From the NCBI GenBank assembly GCA_011037195.1, contig JAAEAF010012752.1:1-64000 (forward strand): DNA of 64,000 nucleotides, read 5' to 3'. Below the pieces are notes generated by a model, which saw only the letters and a program-made list of their open reading frames with translations, was not told the DNA's origin and searched no databases. The translations under genes were made by a program, and so were the position numbers. Origin of the DNA: Triatoma infestans. Lineage: Eukaryota; Arthropoda; Insecta; Hemiptera; Reduviidae. Shown in pieces: positions 32,653 through 43,589 of the stretch. Each line of letters starts with the position of its first letter. Within the stretch, counting starts at the first letter, position 1.

Positions 32653-34321
32653 CAGTGGCTCGAAATGAAAATGATACACCAAGTACCAAAATTTTTAAAT
32701 ATGTAATAGACACTTTCAGAAGATGTATGTACGGAAAATATCTGTCATAGATGACAAATAGTTCTGTATTAGAATACCACTAAAAAAAAATATTATTGGC
32801 AAAAGTATGTATTAACTGGAAGGCAAATAAATTGATTTTAACAGAAATATACTCAAAATGAAAACGATGCAGCTGCATGTTTCATGCATGTACATATGTA
32901 CATACTACATTGACCTTTGTACACTTTTGTTTGACTGTCACTTGTTTGCTTGTCACTTGTTATTGTTGGCTTAGAAAGAGGTATTAAGTTATTTATAGTG
33001 AGTTCTGCTATGCAGTTCAGTGCTTTATTTTTAAATGGGTGTACACACAACATAAGAGCGCGAGCTGATAGTTTCTCAGATAGTTTATCAGAAAGGGAAG
33101 TCAATAAGAGAAATTGCTGCAAGGATCCAGAAAAGTCATTCGACAGTGCAACACATCATTGAACGGTACAGAAGATATAAAACGATTCACAAAAAAACTA
33201 GAGCAGCATGTCCCCAAAAAATATTTAAGGCTGCTAATGAAAGATGGATTTTACAACAAATTAAGAAAAATCCCAGATTAAGTGCCCCGAAACTAGCTGG
33301 TGAAATTGAAAAATATTTGCATAAGAAAGTCCATCCGGAGACAGTAAGGATCGTTCTAAGAAAAAAAAACATTCCATAGAAGGGTTGCTAGAAAGAAATC
33401 TTTCATCAGTAAAAAAAAATCAAAATGTCAGAGTGCATTTTGCGGAAGAGTACTCAAAAAAAGATTGTACCTTCTGGGATAGAGTTTTATTCACCAACGA
33501 ATCTAAATTTAACATCTTCGGGTCAGATGGCCGCGATTACGTGTGGAGAAAGCCAGGAGAAGAATTAAAAGAAAAGAATCTTAGGCCCATTGTAAAACAT
33601 GGAAGTGGTGGGATAATGGTTTGGGGTTGTATGTCAGCAGCTGGGACAGGTAATTTGCACTTCATTGAAGGAATTATGAACAAGCACAAGTACATAGACA
33701 TTCTGCGACAAAATCTGAGGGCAAGTACTGAAAAATTAAATATTAACGACAATTTCGTGTCTTATCAAGACAGATCCGAAACACACAGCACATTTAGTCC
33801 AAGAATGGTTAACGTTCAATTGTCCTACCATTCTAAAAACACCATCTTAATCACGAGATTTTAACGTGATAGAGAATCTTTGGGCTAAACTAGAGATAGA
33901 AATAAGGAAACACGAAATATCGAATCTTTACACTTCAAAGGGTTCTGCAAGAAGACTGGGATAAAATTTCACCGGACTACACGAAAAAGCTTGTGAATTA
34001 AATCCCAAAATGTCTCCATGAAGTAATTGCTAATAAAAGCTTACTTATAAAGTATTAGAGAAAAAAATATGTTTTATTTCGTTTTTCATTTAGAAAAAAG
34101 AATGTGTATCATTTTCATTTTGACCTAATTTTGCAGTATGAATTTTAATTTTTGTATATGCTGATATTTTAAACTTTTTTTTACTTCTTTGGCTTATTAA
34201 AAGTAATTACAATGCTTGAGTATTAATTTGTAATTGTTACTTTCCCCTGCTTAAATAGTAAACATAAATATAAAATTGAAACTGATTCGTTTAAATGTAT
34301 CATTTTCACTTTGAGCCCACT
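32653..34321 (+). mobile_element. Tc1-type transposon with repeated (IR/DR-like) ends
   Basis: The 1.67-kb element starts CAGTGGCTCGAAATGAAAAT and ends in the near complement (TCACTTTGAGCCCACT), flanked by TA (32651-32652, 34322-34323). A second, inner copy of the terminal motif lies near each end (AAATGAAAACGATGC near 32855; GTATCATTTTCATTTTGACC near 34107). This resembles the IR/DR arrangement of some Tc1/mariner elements. It inserted in an ACTTTCTC repeat within the second host intron. Confidence 0.85.
33060..33985 (+). pseudogene. Tc1-family transposase, frameshifted
   Basis: It reads IREIAARIQKSHSTVQHIIE (first helix-turn-helix), then LSAPKLAGEI and VHPETVRIVL (second), a stop after NIP near 33379, then DRVLFTNESKFNIFGSDGRD, a GGIMVWGCMSAAG stretch, YQD near 33770 and finally IENLW near 33875. 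The order is that of Tc1 DD34E transposases. The usual first catalytic Asp in S/T-D-E-S-K-F is Asn here; the later Asp and Glu positions remain recognisable. At least two frameshifts and several stops follow, so it is inactive. Confidence 0.85.
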
Positions 34322-34323
34322 TA

Positions 34324-34462
34324 CACTTACACATTGTTGGTTAAAAATATTTGTTTTTCACATTTCAGGAAACTTCAAAAACATTTATTTCTAGAGGAAA
34401 ACTAAATTTTGAAAGTTTAATAAGTTCACAATATTAAAACAGTAAGAGAAAGTAAAAGACAA
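34324..34462 (+). repeat. ACTTTCTC-family element, right end after Tc1
   Basis: It ends with AACTTCAAAAACATTTATTT, CTAGAGGAAAACTAAATTTT and CAGTAAGAGAAAGTAAAAG. This matches the last 100 bp of forward copies, though the left arm of the hairpin has decayed. Confidence 0.65.
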
Positions 34463-35096
34463 TGAAATGTTAAAGAAATCTCCAATGATATTGTTATACA
34501 AAAAAATCAAACGGTATCTGTTATGTGACAGTTGCAAAATGCGTGGAATAGATTTTAATGTTTACCCCCCACCCAAACCCCAAAAGTCCCCTACCCTGCT
34601 AGGAGAAAACGTTTGTTCGCTTTTTCATGAGTGAAATGTTTGCTTTTCAAAGTGAGAAACGTTGGCCTCCCAAAAAATGTATTCTGAAACGTTAATTTAA
34701 CTGAAAGAATGAACATTGCCAACAAGGGAGATTCATGAGTTGATAGGCATAATTGGCTAAATGGAAATTAAATCTGTTTGATTCACAATTCCATGACCGC
34801 GTGATTGTTTTGATTGTATTTTAAAGCAAATTGCTTCACCTTTATAATAAATACTGGTTTGACCTAATACTGCAACTATATTGGTCTATATAAATCCCAA
34901 GTATAGATAAATAAAAATTACCGTCATTTTTTTTTTAATTTCATTACAGTTATCATCAAAAATAGAAATTTATTTTGGATTGAAATATTTTCATTAACAT
35001 TTATGAATATTTATTAATAATAGTTTGCACCATCTAGCATTTTTTCGAAGATTATAACATTGATTTTGTTTTAATTTTTCTATTTATTATTTACAG
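34463..35096. other. End of the second host intron, no feature seen
   Basis: AT-rich intron DNA ending in the acceptor TATTATTTACAG at 35096. Confidence 0.5.
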
Positions 35097-35259
35097 ATGG
35101 ACTTTATACATGACTTCCAGAATTGGTGAATCCTATTCATGGTACAATATATTCAAAGGAGGACCTCTAACTTCATATCATAATCATCATGAATCACTTA
35201 CTTTTAAGTTGCTTGTAATTGCTTCCATACTTCTTATAGTACTTAGACGATATTACTAG
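35097..35259 (+). CDS. Host gene, terminal exon (C-terminal membrane anchor)
   Basis: The exon completes the split Arg codon of the previous exon and runs 54 codons to TAG. It encodes RWTLYMTSRIGESYSWYNIF, KGGPLTSYHNHHESLT, then FKLLVIASILLIVLRRYY, a hydrophobic segment followed by two arginines. That end fits a C-terminal transmembrane anchor. Together the three exons give about 133 residues of a protein whose N-terminus lies upstream. I could not match it to a family. AATAAA at 35389-35394 is a plausible polyadenylation signal about 130 bp after the stop. Confidence 0.8.
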
Positions 35260-35388
35260 TGTGATCTGGTATCTATTATTGCCCATTTACTTGATGTATT
35301 TTAAAATATAAGAAAATAGTATATTATTCTTAATTTTCATTAAATTACAAATTGTTACCAATTCAATTTAGTTTTTTTTTTGTTTCTA

Positions 35389-35394
35389 AATAAA
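35389..35394 (+). promoter_or_regulatory. Polyadenylation signal of the host gene
   Basis: AATAAA lies 130 bp downstream of the stop codon of the terminal exon, in AT-rich DNA with no competing gene. Confidence 0.55.
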
Positions 35395-35439
35395 CAAGAT
35401 TTATTGAAAGTGTTATTTATTTAAAACAAACAATATTTG

Positions 35440-35548
35440 GGTTGGGTGAGGCCCAAATGTACTTTTCAAATTTAAAAGTTTATTCTGTCGACGTTTCAGA
35501 CATCTTTGGTGGTGTCCTTTCACAGGATCTGTCAAGGAGAGGTAGAGA
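35440..35548 (-). repeat. Penelope-like terminal remnant with decayed hammerhead motif
   Basis: On the minus strand: CAGATCCTGTGAAAGGACAC, CACCAAAGATGTCTGAAACG, then TCGACAGAATAAAC. GACA/TGTC can form stem II before GAAACGTC, but the first core segment (CTGTGAA) is altered. No coding part remains. Confidence 0.45.
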
Positions 35549-35984
35549 GGTAATTGCTCTTTTTTTTATTAGAGTATCTGTGTTTAAACAATTGACCTGG
35601 CATACTCTTCGGTAATCGAAACTAGCATCACAATTTTATAAATGACTGCTGATTGTCAATGATATAGCATCGAGATAATACTAGTAAAATCTGACATTTC
35701 TTACTTCTTAACATCAGATATGTGAATGCACGAAACAAGATAACAGCCAGAAGCAGGGACGACTCCACAGATTACTGCACTAGATGTCTATTTTATCAGT
35801 TTGATTTCAAACATTTTCCAGGTAAAGAAACTTATTTTAGAAAATGGCGTTAGAAGTTCTGCTGGGAAGTGACAGAGGGCGCTACAGTGTAGGCACATTC
35901 ACCCAGAACTTTGTTCTAAAAGAAAAATAATAATAAGTACAATTCTCACCATCTAAATATACATGCAATACTGTTAACAAAATT
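35549..35984. other. No gene seen
   Basis: No supported coding region or recognised element. Confidence 0.45.
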
Positions 35985-36075
35985 AGTAAACATTCCAAGT
36001 TTGTAGTAATTTGCCTGTTTGAAATGTAATAATTACAGTGGGAGAAAGTCGTGTTTGTTTCACATCAGATAGTGT
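35985..36075 (-). repeat. ACTTTCTC-family end fragment, reverse
   Basis: ACATTCCAAGTTTGTAGTAA then GGGAGAAAGTCGTGTTTGTT and TCACATCAGATAG resembles the CTGGTGTGA terminus in reverse, diverged. Confidence 0.5.
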
Positions 36076-38240
36076 ATATAATTAAACACTAAATAAGAGA
36101 AATCCCAAACAAACTTAGTATTCATTTATTATTGCTGGCTCTTGCTTGAAATGCCATAATCATAATATTATTATGATTATGTATTTTTAGGTCCAGCAAA
36201 GTTGCTCTTATTAAACTTGAAATATAAATATTTAATATTTTACCTTTTATATCTTCATTAAAGGATTGAATGCGTAGGCGCACAATATAGGAAGGTAAAT
36301 ATGGTCACTGGTCCAAGCCGTGAATATGATTTCATAACATCATCTGAAATAATAAAATTATTCAACTAACATTGATCTAGTAGGTGGATAGATAAAAAAA
36401 CAAAAATCAAAGTTCTGTAATAATTCAAGCGTTCAATGAAAACTGAGAATATAAACTATAACTGTAGTTCACTGTAATTGTTGGAAATTTCTAAGAAAAT
36501 ATAATGTAATAAAATATATGTATGTGTACATTACATAGATATATCACACACCCACAGTGTTCTAAATATTTAATATGTACAGCACAAAGTTTTCATTATA
36601 TCTAAAAACCTCTTCCTAAACTTTTGGAGACTTATTTTACCCCCTGCTGTAAAATACTCAAGAAGCGGTTTTCATATTATTCTCAGGAATTGCCCAAACA
36701 TTTTACACAAACACACACACTAAATTTAGTAACAATACAATCTTTACACACTGATGTATAAGGCATCCAGCCGTATTATCCGTTTAATTTATTGTCTTAT
36801 AGAATAAAGCAGCAAACGGAATACATGATCTTTCTTACTACTCGCACTCTGGTGGTGATTACACAAGTGGCTAGGACTTGTTGAATGCCTCGTGAATTAA
36901 ACTATTCTCATTTAACCTCGGAAATCCACAAAATTCCATGCAAATTGTCAAACACCAGTTGTATACTGGAGAAAATTGTACCAAAATAATTGAATGTATA
37001 TATAGTTTTATAAATCAAGCAGTAAGATGCAGAGTTTCATACTAAACGAATGGTAGTATTATCATATTACATTGTATAATGTAATTGAAATACCCTTCCT
37101 TAGTTTTTGATTTTTAGAGAAATAAAAATGAAATAATTATTATTCTTACGGTAGCTGCTGATTGGTCCTTAATTGGATTTAATAGGACGGAAAGTTCAGT
37201 TTCAAATTCTGTTTGCTATAAAAGAAACATGTTTTGTTTAGGCTATGTTATTTTTTATTTTGTATTATTAGTATAATTTGTAATTTTTTTTTAATTGATT
37301 TCAATAGGACCTTAATTTTTGTTTATTCTGTATTATTTCATTTTTGTAACTAGGCCAACTCTTTGTTTAAAGTACAATGTACTATGAAACAAATAAAATA
37401 AATAAAAATAAATAAATACTGGAGAAATTTACAACAGTATAATTTAGGAATAAAATTTCTAGAGACACTGTTCTGTACAAAGTAAAAGTTTCGACTGTAC
37501 ACATAGACTGTGGTATAAGCGAGAAATTTCATTATTTTCCAAGGCGCTTTTATTTCAATAATGTGCCTCCCACAAAAAAAAAAAAAAATTACAACAAGAA
37601 AGAGTTAATCAGTTGTACTATTACTGTTTAGGATAAATTTTCAACATCATTCCTGAGGTATATTTTTAAAAACAGTATAGCATGAAAAAATGGGGGGGAA
37701 AAACTGACTAAATAATGCTAACGGCACTTTGACTAAAATATTCTTTTCTTATAGTCCAAGACAGACTACAGATTTTACCCACTACATTTAACCTTCTTGT
37801 GTAATAAAAATAAATTCTTTGCCCGGACATGGACCATTTCAATAGAACTTACTTATAATAAACTGGCACAAACCAAGTGACAGAAAGACAATGGAATCCC
37901 CACATCAGGTTATGCCATGCAATCGGTCATTTCAGTTTTCAAGAAATTGTTTTTCTAAACGCAAATCTTGGCCAGCATCTTACATAAATTCTATAGCTAT
38001 TTTAATAAATTCGTAAATAATATTAAAAATATTTTTAAATTTCCTAAACAGTTCTTTGAAATCTATAATAGAGGCTATAAAATTAAAAAGTTATAAGGTT
38101 TATATGGAAGAAGGCGAACAGGGCCACGTTTCATCTGAAGTACAGACATCTGGTCCCGAAAGAAAAATCTTATATGCAGGAACTAAACTTTAATATGATA
38201 CCTTGGATATTTAAAGTGAAAAGGGAACTTCTGAATTTGA
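36076..38240. other. No gene seen; possible LINE 3' tail
   Basis: AT-rich. At 37350-37425, sequence ending AATAAAATAAATAAAAATAA looks like the AT-rich tail of a LINE, but no coding part was recognised before it. An A run lies at 37575-37588. Confidence 0.4.
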
Positions 38241-38503
38241 ATTACCAGCCATGGTAAACTGACAAAATCTTTACATGTGCTCTCTGTAATTCAAATTTGA
38301 GAGAAAACCATTACCATTTCTTAGGTATTTGTCCTAACCTAAAGCATTTAAGGAAAGAGCATCTAGGGAATGAGAAGTTAACATGTCAAGAAGTTAGAGA
38401 GTTCCTCTTAGGTAAAGAAGGTAAAGACTGGAATAGCCTGTACTTATTTGTAACAAAGGCCTGGAATTACAGATATTTTTTAATTTCGCATTTTAATTAT
38501 TAG
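38241..38503 (+). pseudogene. LINE C-terminal remnant with CCHC-type knuckle
   Basis: A plus frame reads DKIFTCALCNSNLRENHYHF then LGICPNLKHLRKEHLG, and ends LFVTKAWNYRYFLIS before a stop at 38503. The spacing C-x2-C...H-x4-C and the tail Y-x-F-V-T-K-A-W-N-Y-R parallel the 47.2-kb LINE (Y-I-Y-V-T-K-A-L-K-I-R), so this is the end of a related ORF2. Upstream sequence (38090-38240) is frameshifted. AATAAA-containing DNA near 38910-38945 may be its 3' tail. Confidence 0.65.
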
Positions 38504-39235
38504 AACTTTTTAGTTAATATAAATATACTTTCGAGTTTCTCAATCTGTTGCCTTTTTTGTACATATTTTTACTGATTAATATTTCGTCAGTTTACTGCTT
38601 AGAGTAATTACTTTTGTAATGTTTATGTATCTTTGCTTTTTTTTGCTTCAGAGTAGCTTATTACCATTGTTATTATTTGCTCCTTCTTTTGATCAGTTAA
38701 ATTTTATATTATCTGAACTTTCTGTTTATCTCATTAATTTTTGTTTTTGAAGAAAACTATTATTTTTGGATTTTATTTATTTTGTACGTTGAATTTTTGT
38801 ATTTTGCTATGTAAAATGGCAACTCCAGGCAGACGTTGCGACCAAAGCCAGTAACTGTGTTTTCAGTTATATGTTTACATATATTATACGTTTGAAGTTT
38901 TAGACATTAATAAACACATATAAAGAAATAAAATATATAAATAAATATTATAACGTTATTCTTATCAATAACGGTTTACCAAATAATTTACAAATATGGT
39001 TATTAATTTTATAGTATAATCTATAATATACTAACTAAAGTATGTTACATTTAAATGGCAAATTTATTAAAAATTTATTCCGATATATACAACTAATATT
39101 TATGAATTTATAAGTCTATATTTTACAAAAATTAAAATTTAAGATTGATACTGGTTCGACCTGCGCTCATTTATAATATTGAAGGGAAAATTAATGTTGG
39201 AGTCTTGTTTTTCGTTTTTTTTTTTTATTATTAAA
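38504..39235. other. No gene seen
   Basis: AT-rich, probably the 3' region of the LINE fragment followed by unique DNA. Confidence 0.4.
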
Positions 39236-39503
39236 GCTTTTTCGGTGGTTTACTGCTTTCATCCTCATAGAATATACACTAATTTTTCAAACGAGACAAA
39301 AACAATAAATGATAAACATTATGGAAATAAAAATTATGTATAACAATAAAAATGAATGAGACAATATTATTATTGTTTTCATATTTTATATTAACATAAA
39401 GCTAATATTCATCGGTTTCTTCTCTTTAACAAAACAACAACAACAAAAATTAAAAAAAATAGTGTATATTCTCTGAGAATGAAAGCGTAGACCACCGAAA
39501 ATG
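39236..39503. repeat. Inverted pair of about 48 bp with GATGAAAGC...ACCACCGAAAA motif
   Basis: The left arm (39238-39287) TTTTCGGTGGTTTACTGCTT, TCATCCTCATAGAATATACA and the right arm (39452-39502) TGTATATTCTCTGAGAATGA, AAGCGTAGACCACCGAAAAT are reverse complements with few mismatches, about 165 bp apart. Each arm has the order GATGA-like, short stem, CGAAAA. This resembles the other hammerhead-like repeats here but lacks a clear cleavage triplet. Confidence 0.6.
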
Positions 39504-40159
39504 GCGTGGATAGTAAACAAAATTTAAAATTTCTTACGAAAAACTGGACTGCACAATGTATAAATCAATACCCCTTCAATTTTGAAATACGCTCCATGTT
39601 TTTTATTACCTACTTCTTACATATTCGTAAAAAATTTTTAACTCACTTTGAATTAAGTGAACGTGGGAATTACAAAATGTATAAAGTTGATTTCCGAAAA
39701 TTTAGAAGGAAACTTAATTCAAGAAATGACTGTGTTAAGTTGCCTTAATGTTATTCTGAATTTGACCAGCAAAAAAACAAAACGCTATGTTGAATAAAAT
39801 TGTTAAAACTAAAACACATATTAGTAATGTATTACAAAACTCTTATTGGACTAGAGGTTTAATTCTGCTTTTAATTATTAAAAATAACAAATAACCATCA
39901 AAATCACAATGAAATTTCTAAGAAGTAATCAATTATGAGTCCAAAAGATCGTCATGAAGTTAATAGGATTACTTCAATGTTAATCCTAGATAGAGAGAGA
40001 TCATCTGTTTAAAATATTTAATAGTGTTTCAGAACTAATGAAAAGTTTAAAGAGTTTAACAAGATAGCAAGAAACCAAATGAGATATGAGTTTGTATTAC
40101 CCGTCAAAAAATAGAAAAAAGAAATCTGCTCTATTTAGTAAAAAACTTCTTCACATCTT
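39504..40159. other. No gene identified
   Basis: An 80-codon plus frame at 39506-39748 is rich in Lys, Phe and Asn and not recognised. Confidence 0.4.
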
Positions 40160-40475
40160 GAATAGGGTGTAAATTCGTAACTACCATAAAAACTATAGAG
40201 TTTTCTTCCAGAAACACAATTTTCGTAAGACTACAACTTTGAACAACCTTCTTCATATGCAGATTAAAAACAGATTTTTTTAAGGAATGAGAATTTTTTC
40301 TCATCTTGTTCTTTCAATCGGGTTAGGTTATGCTCCCATATTATTACCAATTTTTTTTCCATAAAAGACCATCATTTCGCTGACAGATACTAATAGTATG
40401 CAATAAGCATGGGTTATGTTTCCGTATTGAATTTCTATAACCTAATACTATTTTTATTATGGAAATTGGAAATTC
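40160..40475 (+). repeat. Dispersed coding-like repeat, plus copy
   Basis: This matches the reverse complement of 49615-49960 over about 310 bp. Translated pieces KFVTTI, TIEFSSRNT, then GLGYAPILLPIFF, KTIISLTDTNS and WVMFPY correspond to the longer open frame of the other copy, here broken by frameshifts and stops. Family unknown. Confidence 0.65.
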
Positions 40476-40730
40476 TATTCATTTGAATAATTGAATATTA
40501 TATCTGTATTTTTAAAAGATTTACAAGTTTTCTTTATTCTTATAAATAATTTAAGGAAAATTAAATCCTGCGATAACTGGGATTTAAACCGCCCTGGCAG
40601 TGCTTCTTTTCTAGAATTCTGACAGTTTTAGATTTTTTTTCTCCAACAGTCAAAGCGTAGTTCATCAATTTATTACTATCAACATATTAATTTATTAAAA
40701 TATGTCGCAGGTTATGAAATAAAGCGGTGA

Positions 40731-40820
40731 AAAGTACTTTTTGGCTCAATCCTTCCATTGTTTTTGAATATCGGTGAAAAATACTTTTTGGCTCAATCCT
40801 TCCATTGTTTTTGAATATGG
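40731..40820. repeat. About 52-bp tandem duplication inside the copia integrase region
   Basis: GGTGAAAAGTACTTTTTGGC...CCATTGTTTTTGAATAT is repeated immediately as GGTGAAAAATACTTTTTGGC...CCATTGTTTTTGAATAT with a single mismatch. Confidence 0.85.
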
Positions 40821-41717
40821 ATGAATGAAAGTATCGCAACCAAAAATTTTTAAATGGAGTAAATCTACCTTCTTTCCAGTCCACGGGTGCTCAGGTGTCA
40901 TTCCTTTTGTCCAGTTGAGCACTCTACAGACCCGCAAAGGTTGAATAAACTAAATCCATCCTAGTGCCTATTATCCTCCACCTCTTCCACTAGTGCCTTT
41001 CATGATTTTCTTAAAGTGAGCTCTAGTTAGTTTTCCAGTAATACAAAGTATGCAGTTATCACCTCAACCATTACAATTTTTTTATACTGGATATTTTATT
41101 TTAATATTGGCATCTCTTTCCTATTTAAATGGCTAAGCCTTCTATTCCATAGTGTTTCTGCATCTACACACCATTTGCTGAAAAAACATTATCTACATCA
41201 GTCTTCAATTTATAAAGACCACTGCTATTAGTAGATTAAGCAATGGGCCGGGCCTTACCTTTAATATTGATCTAATTTTTTATCATATATAGACCCACAT
41301 TTAGCAATAAAAACCACAATCCAATTTTTTTTTACCATATGATGAACAGAGAGCAAATTTAATTTCAATTCTGGTAAGTACAAGAAATTGTTTATATTCA
41401 CGCATGCATTGACTCTTCCCAGACTCTTCAGCGATTGATTATTCGCCACTGACATTTTGTTCTGAAAAATCACTAGAATCGATTAAACATTCCTTCAAAG
41501 CTGTCATAAGATTTAGTGTGTACATTAGAATCAATAAACCAACTTGTTGAATCTAGTTTCATCGCCATAGTACTTAAAAATATCTATCGTCTTAAGTTTT
41601 TACATACAGTTGTTGTATTTATTATTATTTAAACATTCAGATGCCGTATGATCTTCTTAATGATATTTAAAAAATTTTAATATAAATTTTGTTTGGCTTA
41701 TAATATGGCTTTCTTTT

Positions 41718-42345
41718 TTATTTTAAGGCTAAAGCAAAATCTTTTTCAGTATTGTCATTTTTAATTTCTTCTTGATGAAGTTTGCTTTTGACCAATTCAC
41801 TAATTAAAGCTAGGACAAACTTTTCTAATGCTATTACAATTGGGTCTAAGGGATTTGGTAAACCATTAAGCATAACCACTGATGAAAATTCATCCTCAAT
41901 TGGTTTACTTACAACAGCAATTTGCTGTGTTAGGGTCATTAGTTTTCTGACATAAGCCTCTACTGCTGAATTGTTAAAAATTTTTAAATTAAACAATATT
42001 CTCAACAATCCTAATCTTCTAATAAGACCCCTAACTTCATAAGCTTTCTGTAAATTATTCCAAGCCTCCTTAGCATTTTTTGCATTTCTAATATGGACAT
42101 GACAATACTTTTTTACATGCAAACAAATTTTAGCTAATACTTTTAGCGTTTTTCTTGAATCTATATGAATTAACGTACCATCTTTATGAACTTCTGGATC
42201 TACTCAACACCCAAGGGCTTCGTGTATCAAATACATCTGCATGGCAAATTTCCAATCATTATAATTCAATACACCATCCAACAAATCAACCACTCATTGG
42301 AATCCACTCGGGGTTTTCTCTACCATCATGAAATAATTCTAATTT
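41718..42345 (-). pseudogene. copia gag polyprotein, broken
   Basis: From 42345 the minus strand reads DGVLNYNDWKFAMQMYLIHE, an in-frame stop, then a continuous frame with AKNAKEAWNNLQKAYEV, NNSAVEAYVRKLMTLTQQIA, VVMLNGLPNPLDPIV and a Lys/Glu-rich end near 41718. The pattern N-Y-x-x-W-K...A-K-E-A-W...V-x-x-Y-V...L-x-x-L-P matches the copia GAG (UBN2) domain, which packages element RNA. At least one stop and the missing pol make it non-functional. Confidence 0.8.
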
Positions 42346-43494
42346 TATTCACTCAAGAAGTAGTGCGCACTATATATGTACATAGAGGTTGTACAACTAC
42401 TATGATAAAAATAGTATTACTACACGATCACATACTATACACTATTAACACAATATAAAGAAAATTAGGCTTCTTGGCCAGCTGAGATTGTCTCAGAAGT
42501 TCACTAATTAAAATCAAGATCGCAGCTCAGCAGTCTTTCAGAATGTGCAAGTAGTACTCAAAACAGAACATGGAGCATGTATTTTGAGAATTGAGATCAC
42601 TTGAACACATCATCTCTCTCATTTTTAAATACACCTGCAATTATAAATTGTTGAATAATACTTTTAGATTTCTATTTCTGTTAAAGAAGATATTGAAGTA
42701 ATAGAACATTTTCTGAGCACATCATGACAAATAATCTGGAAATGTATTATTACATAGAAACCATCACTTAGATAAAATTTAAACTTAAATTAGATCAACC
42801 TTTAAATGTGAGGCTAAGTATCTCAGTTTTAAGATATTCAGTTGGTTATAGATAAATTATTACAAAAATCTATCCAAACCTGTTGAAATATCTCCATACC
42901 TTTGGTAAAAGTTATTCATTTTCTTCAAATTATGCACATAAATTAATATTAAACCGTAGAATATTGGCATAATTTCAAAAATAGAAGACAAAACAAATTT
43001 TTATTAGAACCAAGATTTTAATTGATAATGTATTGTTTTATTTCGAAAAATTATTATTAGTAGTAATTTAACAATAATATTTTCTAACTTACATTATTAA
43101 GTTCCATTTCCTAAGTAATTAAGTCATTAAAAAAAATCTCTTAATTGGAGCATCTAAAAAAAATGGCGTCTTTCTAAATGGTTCAAGAAAGGAAAAAATT
43201 ACATATTATTTAATATAATTCAAAATCTTATTTTTCTTATCAAATTCTAATTTACTTAAAATCAATTTAAAAAAATATTTAATAAATTATTAACATAATT
43301 TTATATTATTTCTGTGAACTTTTTTAAAAGTATTTCTTTCGAGATTATTTATAATAATTTAAAAATAAAAAATGTATTGAATTTAATTACACAGAAATTC
43401 AAAATAGAAAAATATGTATCAAAATATGCATTTCAATAATTATTTTTCGCAAAAGTTACATTGATACTATTCAATTACCCGAAAGATTATTCAG
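42346..43494. other. No gene seen
   Basis: 42346-42640 might hold copia 5' sequence but no LTR pair was found. The rest is AT-rich. Confidence 0.4.
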
Positions 43495-43589
43495 GATTAT
43501 GAGCTCAATGATTGGCGTCGTCCCTCTACCCACTTCCGCGTTCTTTTCTTCGGATGATCTGCTCTGGTGACCATCAATTCTATCCTCAG
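43495..43589 (+). other. Exon-like GC-rich island, uncertain
   Basis: A 95-bp segment of much higher GC in very AT-rich DNA is bounded by an acceptor-like TTATTCAG and a donor-like CAG/GTAAAC. All three plus frames contain a stop, so it could only be a non-coding or terminal-coding exon, or a chance island. No neighbouring exon was found. Confidence 0.25.

Larger units (their letters stand above)
40690..42345 (-). mobile_element. Ty1/copia-type retrotransposon fragment
   Basis: Minus strand, in the order gag, protease region, gag-pre-integrase, integrase: a GAG domain (42345-41718), LYLPELKLNLLSVHHMV (around 41400-41340), LWNRRLSHLNRKEM with a C-x2-C knuckle and GK (41190-41040), and TPEHPWTGKKVDLLHLKIFG (40890-40835). 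That order is typical of copia elements. It is cut off at about 40690 with no reverse transcriptase or long terminal repeat seen. Confidence 0.85.

Noticed and set aside
40690..42345. Complete copia element
   Set aside because: No reverse transcriptase, RNase H or LTR pair is visible; only gag through part of integrase remain.
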